Positions 52,415 through 60,000 of a stretch of DNA of 64,000 bases are shown piece by piece. The translations under genes were made by a program, and so were the position numbers. Where the stretch lies: assembly GCA_016218725.1 (NCBI GenBank), contig JACRDB010000025.1, positions 1 to 64,000 on the forward strand, written 5' to 3'. Every line of letters begins with the position of its first letter. The first letter of the stretch is position 1. The notes below the pieces were generated by a model. The model had not been told where the DNA came from and made no database searches. It saw nothing but the letters and a program-made list of their open reading frames with translations. The stretch comes from Deltaproteobacteria bacterium (lineage in GTDB: Bacteria; Myxococcota_A; Polyangia; Polyangiales; Ga0077539).

Positions 52415-52720
52415 CTACAGACCGCTCAAGTCCGGCCCCCGTCCTCGCACGGCGCTCCAAACGGACACTACGATCACCTCGTCTCCCGCCTCGACGTGGT
52501 ACACATGGAACCGCGAGGATCGCAGCAGCAGCCGCCGCACCCCTGGGACCCCGGGGTGATGGGAGCGTTGCCCGGCCCCCGGGAAATTCCGCAACAGCTC
52601 GACTGCCTCTGCGAACTCGTCCAGGAAGAGCCCCGGCGCGGCGGTGCGGTTCGCGCTCCACCACGCATCGATGGCCCGGAGCTGCGCCTCCGTCTCGGGT
52701 GAGACAAAGACCTTCTTCAT
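52415..52720 (-). CDS. RelE/ParE-family toxin
   Basis: A 101-residue RelE/ParE-superfamily toxin. The N-terminal MKKVFVSPETEAQLRAIDAW and the PGLFLDEFAEAVELLRNFPG helix match the fold, followed by strands VRRLLLRSSRFHVYHVEAGD and EVIVVSVWSA. RelE members cleave mRNA on the ribosome, ParE members poison gyrase; the sequence looks closer to ParE. It overlaps its antitoxin by four bases (ATGA), antitoxin first. Confidence 0.9.
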   Translation of the reverse strand: MKKVFVSPETEAQLRAIDAWWSANRTAAPGLFLDEFAEAVELLRNFPGAGQRSHHPGVPGVRRLLLRSSRFHVYHVEAGDEVIVVSVWSAVRGRGPDLSGL

Positions 52721-52938
52721 CGCCTCGCGCGCAGTTCGGCCAGCAACTCCTCGACTTCGCGTCCCCGCCCTGCCCGCACCGAGGCCCAGGACCTCCGGAT
52801 GGCATCGTGGAGCGCGCTGCGCTCGGACTCGTCCAGATCGTCCCCCTCATCATCCACCACCAGGGACAGCACTGTACCCTCGGGGATTGCTGTGGGCTCG
52901 TCGAGGACCAGTCGCCCGTTTCGGACCGTCGCACGCAT
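52717..52938 (-). CDS. Antitoxin of the RelE/ParE module
   Basis: A 73-residue protein: MRATVRNGRLVL, a short acidic DDEGDDLDESE stretch, then a helix SERSALHDAIRRSWASVRAG and a basic end EVEELLAELRARR. Size, charge pattern and its four-base overlap with the toxin identify it as the antitoxin. The ATG at 52938 is only nine bases beyond a good -10 (TAGGGT), so the message may be leaderless or nearly so. Its first ten codons recur at 52197. Confidence 0.88.
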   Translation of the reverse strand: MRATVRNGRLVLDEPTAIPEGTVLSLVVDDEGDDLDESERSALHDAIRRSWASVRAGRGREVEELLAELRARR

Positions 52939-53123
52939 GATGCACTGACCCTACCACGCGAAGGGACCTTGTCCAACTACCCCTCAGGGGCACCGAGGGA
53001 GGGCCCGTCCCCAACCCTGAGGCTCCCACAATCGACACTCGGAGTTTCGCCGACGGCAGTGAAATCTGCGGGCAAGACGCCGTCTAGAACCCCACGCGGG
53101 TGGGGGTGACGGTGTCGCGGCTG
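52913..53123. repeat. ~210-bp direct repeat, copy 2
   Basis: Counterpart of 52172-52378. It comprises the last codons of the intact RCC1 lipoprotein gene (stop at 53084-53086), a spacer, a promoter and the start of the RelE-type antitoxin. The spacer is where the homology is strongest (ACCACGCGAAGGGACCTTG is identical in both copies). Confidence 0.85.
52948..52976 (-). promoter_or_regulatory. Promoter in repeat copy 2, for the RelE/ParE module
   Basis: On the minus strand TTGGAC (52976-52971), exactly 17 bases, TAGGGT (52953-52948), then nine bases to the antitoxin ATG at 52938. The spacing leaves room for no ribosome-binding site on the transcript. Confidence 0.6.
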
Positions 53124-54685
53124 TCACCGACGCCAAGCTGTCCGTAGGTGCCGCGGCCCCAGCAGAAGAGCTCGCCTTCGGTGGTCCCCGTGGGGCTCAG
53201 GGCGATGGCGCAGGTGTGCGAAGCGCCCACGGCGAGCCTGAAGGGCACGCGCCCGGAGCCGCTCGCGAAGAAGGGCAGCGCAGTGGGTGGACCCTCGCTG
53301 ACGGGCGTCACCACGCCGAGCTGCCCCCCGCCGTTGTCGCCCCAGCAGTAGAGGGCCGCGGCCATCGCCGGACCGGTGGTCAGGGCGCAGGCGTGGGACG
53401 CGCCGATCCCGAGGGCCAGGGCGCGCGTCACCGCGAGGCCCACGGTCGTGGTGAACCTGGAGGCTGCGATGGGCAGGGACGACCCGAACACCTGACGGTC
53501 GTTGCGCCCCGTGGCGAGGATCGTCCCTTCGGACATCACCAGCGTGGCGACGCGCCCGGTGGCCACGCGGTAGCTGGCTGCGCAGGGGGTGCCCGTGCGC
53601 GCGACCGCCGTGGGCCTCGGGTGGATGGTGAAGTCGCTCAGGCCGAGCTGGCCGAGGTTGTTGTAGCCCCAACAGTAGAGCTGCGCCGCCGCCCCGGTCG
53701 TGCAGGTGCCCTGGAGCGAGACCGCACAGGTGTGGTCGTCGCCCACGGAGAGCGCGCTCACGAAGGCGACGGTCAGGAGGGGCGTCGGGCTCGTCACGGT
53801 CATGGCGCCGGAGCCGTCGCCCACCGCGCCACGGGAGTTGTCCCCCCAGCACGTCACGCGCGCGGAGCTGGTCCTCACGCAGGAGTGCTGGCTCCCGAGG
53901 CCAAGCTCCACCGCGTCGGTCAAGGGCACCGGCATCGGCCGGTAGGAGTCCTCGGTGTGGCCGAGCCCGAGCTGCCCGGAGCCGTTGTCCCCCCAGCAGT
54001 AGACGTTCCCCCGGGTGGTGAGCGCACAGGAGTGGGCGCCGCCCGCGGCGATCTGCGTCGCGGGGTCCGGGAGGCTCACCCCCACCGGCCGCAGGCGTTG
54101 GGTGTTGGTCCCGTCACCAACCTGCCCCTGGTCGTTGCGGCCCCAGCAGTACACCCTCCCCCGAGAGATCCCGCACGTATGGAACGCCCCCGCGGACACC
54201 TCGCTGAACAGCACCACACTCGCCGCGTCGGGCGCCGCGTCCATGTACGGGTTCGTGTCCATCCGCCCGGTGTCCGTGGCAGCGGTGTCCGGCGGCCGGG
54301 TGGTGTCCATTGGAGTTGACGTGTCCGCGGGAGTCACCGTGTCACGAACGGTTGAATCTACACCGATTGCCGTGTCCGGCACCATGGCCATGTCCACTGG
54401 AGTTGACGTGTCCAGGGGCATGGCGTCCGCGTCATGGGAGGCATCCGCCGCCACGGAGACGTCCGTGTCCGGGGGGGCGTCCGCGGGAGGGACCTCGGCG
54501 GGGAGCTCCATGGCGAGGTTGTCCGCGACGACATCCGGGGCCGCGGAGTCTGGCGCGAGGTCGAGGGCGGGTGCGTCCTGCGCGTCGGCGCTCGCGTCCG
54601 GGGAGCGCTCCCGGGGCGGAGGGAGCGTGTAGCTGCACGCGGTGACGCCGAGGAGGAGCGCCACGAGGGCGCGAGCGCCTACCAC
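53084..54685 (-). CDS. RCC1-repeat lipoprotein
   Basis: A 533-residue lipoprotein from the GTG at 54685 (signal ending LLLGVTAC). A Thr/Asp/Pro-rich linker (~15-135) precedes five to six RCC1-like blades, each with CWGxNxxGQLG (HTCGISRGRVYCWGRNDQGQ, VYCWGDNGSGQLGLGH, LYCWGYNNLGQLGL, FCWGRGTYGQLGVG). RCC1 folds are 7-blade propellers used for binding in myxobacterial surface proteins. The GTG overlaps the stop of the TPR/PEGA gene by seven bases, and the last codons are duplicated at 52339-52400. Confidence 0.9.
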   Translation of the reverse strand: MVGARALVALLLGVTACSYTLPPPRERSPDASADAQDAPALDLAPDSAAPDVVADNLAMELPAEVPPADAPPDTDVSVAADASHDADAMPLDTSTPVDMAMVPDTAIGVDSTVRDTVTPADTSTPMDTTRPPDTAATDTGRMDTNPYMDAAPDAASVVLFSEVSAGAFHTCGISRGRVYCWGRNDQGQVGDGTNTQRLRPVGVSLPDPATQIAAGGAHSCALTTRGNVYCWGDNGSGQLGLGHTEDSYRPMPVPLTDAVELGLGSQHSCVRTSSARVTCWGDNSRGAVGDGSGAMTVTSPTPLLTVAFVSALSVGDDHTCAVSLQGTCTTGAAAQLYCWGYNNLGQLGLSDFTIHPRPTAVARTGTPCAASYRVATGRVATLVMSEGTILATGRNDRQVFGSSLPIAASRFTTTVGLAVTRALALGIGASHACALTTGPAMAAALYCWGDNGGGQLGVVTPVSEGPPTALPFFASGSGRVPFRLAVGASHTCAIALSPTGTTEGELFCWGRGTYGQLGVGDSRDTVTPTRVGF

Positions 54686-55593
54686 GAGAGCACCAGGCCC
54701 CCGGGCGAGGGCCGGAGCCCCACGCGGGCCGAGCGCGGCGACGGCGACGCCAGCCAGCGCACGAGGCCCACGCCCGCCACGGCGACGCCCAGGGAGGCCA
54801 CCGCCCAGAGGACGTTGACCGCGAGAGCTTGTGTGTCCAGGGAGGCCTGGCGCTGGGTGCGGAGCGAGGCGCAGTCGGGCTCGGGTTCGTTGTCCACGCA
54901 GCGGCGGAGGTAGTTGCGGGCCTCGTTGTTGGCGTTGAGCCCCACGCCCAGGGCTACACCCGCGGAGGCGAGGCCCACGGCCCCGCTGACCCAGAACCAC
55001 GCCGGGAGGCTCGGGGCCTCGGGCTCCGTCCGGGGCACGCGGTCGAGGGGCACGAGGCGCACCTCCAGCTCCGCGATGCCGCCCGCGGTGAGGCGCAGCG
55101 GGCGGCGCTCGGGGTGGTGGTCGGGGCTGCTGAGCTCCAGCACGTGCTCCCCGGGGTCCACCAGGAGGGCGCCGTCGGTGGGCTCCGCGGGACGTCCGTC
55201 CAGGGTGAAGGTCACCTGCGCGGGCGTGGCGCGCACGATCACCCTGGCGAGGAGCCCCCGGAGCGTGGTGACGGTCTCGCGGACGGTCCGTAGGCGCGCG
55301 GGGTCGGGGTTCTCACCGGGGTGGACCAGGTAGCGCTCGTACGCGGCGATGGCGGCCTGGTAGCGCCCCAGGGCCCGGGAAACGAGCGCGATATTGTACT
55401 CCACGTCCGGCAGCGGCCGGACCGCGTACACCTCCTCGAAGGCCATCAGCGCGTCGTTGTAGCGGCCCTCCTGGTAGGCGCGGAGCCCCCGCTGGAAGGT
55501 GCCCGCGGGGTCCGTCTGGGCCACGCTGGCGGCTCCCGCAGCGAGCACCGCGCTGAGAGCCGCCACCGCAGGGATCGTCGCGCGCAGGGTCAT
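54679..55593 (-). CDS. TPR and PEGA-domain membrane protein
   Basis: A 304-residue protein with a signal-like N-terminus (AVAALSAVLAAGAASVAQ). A TPR-like region (FQRGLRAYQEGRYNDALMAF, ~33-52; YQAAIAAYERYLVHP, ~77-91) is followed by a PEGA-type domain (VIVRATPAQVTFTLDGRPAE, ~118-137) and two membrane segments (~199-220 and ~258-280). It probably spans the envelope. It is coupled to the RCC1 lipoprotein gene by a seven-base overlap, so the two may act together. Confidence 0.85.
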   Translation of the reverse strand: MTLRATIPAVAALSAVLAAGAASVAQTDPAGTFQRGLRAYQEGRYNDALMAFEEVYAVRPLPDVEYNIALVSRALGRYQAAIAAYERYLVHPGENPDPARLRTVRETVTTLRGLLARVIVRATPAQVTFTLDGRPAEPTDGALLVDPGEHVLELSSPDHHPERRPLRLTAGGIAELEVRLVPLDRVPRTEPEAPSLPAWFWVSGAVGLASAGVALGVGLNANNEARNYLRRCVDNEPEPDCASLRTQRQASLDTQALAVNVLWAVASLGVAVAGVGLVRWLASPSPRSARVGLRPSPGGLVLSW

Positions 55594-55644
55594 CGCCGGT
55601 GGGAAGGGAGAATACCACCCCTCAGCGCCGCGCCCGAAGAGCGT

Positions 55645-55881
55645 TCACGGCGGCCCTGGACGGCGACGGTGGGTGCGGGAGCGAGCTACCAGGGGACCGA
55701 GGCCAACCTGGCGTGCGAGGTCGCGGTGCGCGAGGATGTAGCTTGCCCCAGAATCCACAAGGGCCTCGAGCGGACGCGACAGCGTCGTGCCCCGAAGGAG
55801 ACGCAAGGGCAGGATCGGCAGGGACACGGTCCCGCTGCGGTAGGTCCGCCGTTGCATCGGAAGCCGGAGGAGGTGAATCAC
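55645..55881 (-). CDS. Truncated retropepsin-like aspartic protease
   Basis: A 78-residue reading from the GTG at 55881, which overlaps the stop of the DUF5678 gene by four bases. The centre shows the aspartic-protease signature LEALVDSGASYILAHRDLA (~42-60), with the DSG triad. Family members are ~120 residues, and here the C-terminal flap region is absent and ends in a basic, unrelated tail (RSRTHRRRPGPP), so it looks frameshifted or cut short. It may be non-functional. Confidence 0.55.
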   Translation of the reverse strand: MIHLLRLPMQRRTYRSGTVSLPILPLRLLRGTTLSRPLEALVDSGASYILAHRDLARQVGLGPLVARSRTHRRRPGPP

Positions 55882-56114
55882 AGGTCGGGCACGACCACCA
55901 GGAGGGCCTCGTCGTCTGGCACGCCCGCCGCGTCGAGGGCGGCGCACACGACGGTGAGGGTAGGTCCGCTGGCGATGATGCCGCGCGTAGGATGGACGGC
56001 GATGCGCTCCCCCCGGTGCTTCGCGAGCTCCTCAGGATGCGCGTCCATCCAGGCGTGCCAGGGGTCCTGTGTAGGTGGACTCTCCCGCGGTGCGGCGGTG
56101 GGGGACGAGGCCAT
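55878..56114 (-). CDS. DUF5678-like protein
   Basis: A 78-residue protein from the ATG at 56114. WHAWMDAHPEELAKHRGERI (~19-38) and the ending IIASGPTLTVVCAALDAAGV then DDEALLVVVPDL match the DUF5678 pattern, of unknown function. Pairs of DUF5678 and a retropepsin-like protease recur in bacteria, probably as a two-protein unit; here the protease is shortened. A longer in-frame start at 56228 is possible but unlike the family. Confidence 0.65.
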   Translation of the reverse strand: MASSPTAAPRESPPTQDPWHAWMDAHPEELAKHRGERIAVHPTRGIIASGPTLTVVCAALDAAGVPDDEALLVVVPDL

Positions 56115-57094
56115 GGAAACGCCATTGAGTATCACCGAAGATATCGGGGCGCCAGAAGCGCGCGTCGGTTCGGCGTGAAGGACTCTCCCGCCGCGGTCAT
56201 GGAACGAGCGGCGGCGGCCCGGTCGCATGCTCCGGGGTCGGCCACGGGGCTATCGTCGTGCTGGATACGCATCTGCCCCGGGACTGCGACGAGGTCCTCC
56301 TGCCAGGTCCCTTTCAACGCCGGGAGCACCCTTCACGCCGGACCAGCGCCCTCGCGTGTTGGGCCAGCCCGCGGACGTGTACTCTATACCCGGTCGATCT
56401 CCGAGGTGGAGATGCCCCGGTCCAACACCACTCGACGCCGCGCTCGGCGCCGAGGCCCTTCGACGCTTCCCCCGGGGACACCCCGGGACCCTCGACTCAG
56501 GTGCGGCACGAGCATCAGACCCCGCCCCTACGGCACCTCCGGGAGTCGCCTCCCGACGCGGCCGCCAGTAAAGGTACCGCATGACAACACCCACGTCAGA
56601 TGCGCCAAAAGCACACGCATGAACCGACACCACCACCCATGTACGACAGTCACCGACACACAACCAAACACCACCGCAGACCACCTATCTACTCCAGCAG
56701 AAAGTCCTTGCATCTTGTGCGCGATCGCGATAGCGATTGTAGTCATCGCTCAGGTAGCGACGCCGAACTCTCCGGGAGCCGATGCGGAGTTGCGACATGC
56801 GCCAGCAGGATCGTAGCCAGATTGGTGTATTCCGAGAATTCGACCTGCAGAGCGTGCAACGGCCGCGCACAACCCTCTCGATCTCCTACAAAAAGGCAGC
56901 CAGCGACTCGCTCCAGCTAATAGCCCGCGAGAGACAGGATGTCACGCCAACCAAGATCTACAACGACGCCCGGCAAGAATCCAGGTCGAAGACTGGACCG
57001 CGGCAGATCGCCCCACACCACCAAGTGGGCACCTGCCTGTCGCATAGGTTGCTTGGAGACATGATGCATTGCAAACCAAACCAGGGCTCCTCAC
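56115..57094. other. Gene-poor junction with base-composition change
   Basis: Nothing in these ~980 bases looks like a real gene: the open frames are short, overlap one another and have poor codon patterns. From about 56560 rightward the DNA becomes less GC-rich, marking the transition between the core chromosome and the island that begins at 57095. No tRNA, integrase or direct-repeat attachment site was seen here. A GTG frame at 56258 begins with a VapC-like VLDTH but does not continue as a PIN domain. Confidence 0.6.
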
Positions 57095-60000
57095 ATGGCT
57101 GATCTTATTATTCAGTTCCTCGATGTGGGTCAAGGCGACGGAACATTCATCCAGTTCCCTAATGGCAAGACTATGCTTGTCGATCTAGGCTCGACCAAGA
57201 ATAAGAGACTTACCCAAAACGATATTCACGGCTATTTCGAGAAGCATCAAACAGTCTTTCGTAAATCGGGCAGGCTGGACTATCTGGTCCTGACCCATCC
57301 AGACAGAGATCATTACAACATGGTTGAGAGTTTTCTCAAATTTCTCCCACTTGGAGGGGAAAAGCCTAAGGTTGAATGTCTGATCTATGGTGGAATAGAA
57401 GCTGATTATGGAGGCTTGATTGCTAAAATCAGAGGCTATATGGGCTCCAGCATGAATGTCATCGGAATGGGTGGAGAAATTGAGCTCAACAGCCTCCCGT
57501 ATGTCCTCGAAAAGTCAAACAATGATCCCCTCATCACTGTGCTTGCAATGAACGACAGTACGGACGCCAATGACGCAAACGCGAATAGCGTCGTCCTTCG
57601 AATTGATTGTAACAAGAGGAGTGTAATATTGACAGGTGACGCCACCTGGGAAACTGAGACAGTGATGTGCATGCGCGCCTTTAAGAAGAAATGGCCATTG
57701 AGGGCGGATATCTTAAAGGTTGCGCACCACGGAAGTGCGCGCACATCGAGCAGTCCCCAGTGGATAAGAGCCGTAAATCCAACTTATGCGTTCATCATCG
57801 CGGACCGACATGGCGAATTGTCCGCAAGTAATAAGTCAGGATTCCGCCTACCGCAGAGCGTGACGCTGGACGCCCTCAGTGCGAACGCACGCGACCTGGA
57901 GAAGAATTGCAACCCGCATGGCATTGTTGCCGCATTTGACAGCTTTGACTACCTCAAATACAATGATCACTTTGGAGAAGCCCTGAAGACTCCTGATGTC
58001 CTCCCATGTTGGCTCCATGAGAAGACCACCCTCGGTGTCTTTACCACCATTGTTGCCATCGGCAAGTCCGAAGAGGAACCAGACATTGGTGCTCAGTATG
58101 AAGTACGGGTTGCTCCCAACGGATACATGACCGTCTGCACCACTGATCCAGGCGCTGGACCGCAAAGTTATGCAACCACTCCCCACCAATTTTGGCACTC
58201 GAGCATGGTTGAGGTAGCCAATACTCCCGCTGCAAGGAGAGAGGAACCACAGAGGTCCATCGAGGAAGGGCCGACACAATACCCCGATGATGCAGTATTG
58301 CCCACGGAGGAAGTACCATTGCGAGATGCTGCGCGAACGATCGAGAAGCTCCTTGGCGAACTGCCGCCTTCCTATCGAGGAGATCAAAATGGGATGACCT
58401 TCTCTCATGGCAAATCAATACTGGCCAGCGTGCCGTTTGCAGCCTCTACACCCATCAAATCATCCTCCGAAAAACAGGCATTCACCGGAACATGCGCAAG
58501 TTGGGCCGCATTTGGAGATTTCTCAAAATGGCTCGACTTACCAGAGAGCATCGAACTGGTCGGCGATGTGCGCTGCGCAACTCCCCCACCACCTGCCAAG
58601 CCAGTCCAACTTGCATGGGCAGACCTGAGGTACACGAAACCAAAGACAAAGGTACTGAAACAGGCACAGGACCAGAAACCCACCCTGCTCATCAATGTAA
58701 TTCAACTTGGCATCTTGACACGGCAGTCAGCCACAAGCGGCCTGTCGCTGACAGAGTACGAAATGAAAGGTCAACTCAATTTCGGCGCTCACTCCCTGGA
58801 GGTTACAGGTACATTCTATGATCGATTCGCACCTTTGCGCCTCCATGGGTCGTTCGAAAAAGAGGCCACCAACATAGGCCCGCGCACGGCGACCTCACCC
58901 CCCGGCCCCCTCTCCCTGTCGAGAGAGGGGGAGACAGAGGAGAACAACCCATTGGAATCACAGATGATTTTCCCCTCTGCCTCCCCCTATCTCGACAGGG
59001 AGAGGGGGCCGGGGGGAGAGGTCGCCGTGCGCGGGCCTATGTTGGTGGCCGAAAAAGAGAATTCCGCCATCCTCAGTCTCGTTAAGAGTCTCGGGTTGGG
59101 TGATGTCACCGTCGGGAATCTGCTCGACCTGCCGGGATTGAAACAGATATCGCAGCAGATTTTTCCGACGGAACTCACTCTTCAGTTCACGCCGGGAGTG
59201 AGCCCATTTGAGATTGAACGCTGTTCAATATCATTTGGCGTCGACGAATGGAATATCGTCCCGGGCCATCTTGCAGTTCATAAGCCTCTCCTGACACTGT
59301 ACGTCCTGTATCCAGAGTCCAATTTCAGTACGTACAGCATCCACTTGCGCGCTACGCTCTTCCTCGGGCCCGTTGTCAAAATCGACATTGAGGCCAACAC
59401 CGATGACGGATTCAACATCAGGGGTAGCCTTCAGACCGGCACCAAAGAAAAGGGAGGCCAGAAAATCTTCCTCGCCGACCTTCTAGGAATGGAAGAACCG
59501 CAGAATCTAAGAGATATCCAAATCAGAGAATTGGCCGTTGAAGTAGCGACTGCGGGTAGCGTCTCGATCGGGGCGGCCCTGCATTGGGACCATGCGGACT
59601 GCTGCCTCAAGGATCTACACGGATGGTTCAAGGCGGAGGCCGAAGCCAAGAGCTTGAAATTCTCAGGCAGTCTCTCCGGGACCTTGGAATTTGGCACGAT
59701 TATTGTGGACCTCTCCGCACAGTACATGGCGGACTCAGGCTTCGACTTCACTGGCACCTGGAAGGGGAGTTGCAGGTTCTCGGCACTCCTCAAAGGCCTA
59801 GGCATTGAGAACGTCGTGTTACCATTTGACCCGATCTTTGCATCCGCGTCGGTCCATTTGAACCCCTCTGAGTGGCAGGTTGAACTTGTGCTGGAAACAC
59901 GGGCTGGGAGCCAACTCGGCCTCCTGATAAAACGCCAGGGCGAGCGTTGGGATGTGCTGGCCTGTCTCGGCATTCAAGACGAGAGCATAGATGATGGCAC

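Noticed and set aside
54303..54425. Repeated TGTCCACTGGAGTTGACGTG-type segments in the RCC1 gene
   Set aside because: They encode the Thr/Asp/Pro linker typical of these lipoproteins; simple low-complexity coding DNA explains them.
56258..56584. Plus-strand frame beginning VLDTHLPRD, like a PIN-domain toxin
   Set aside because: Only the first five residues fit; no further acidic active-site residues or helices of the family follow, and the rest is Pro/Arg-rich. A fully decayed VapC remnant is possible but cannot be supported.
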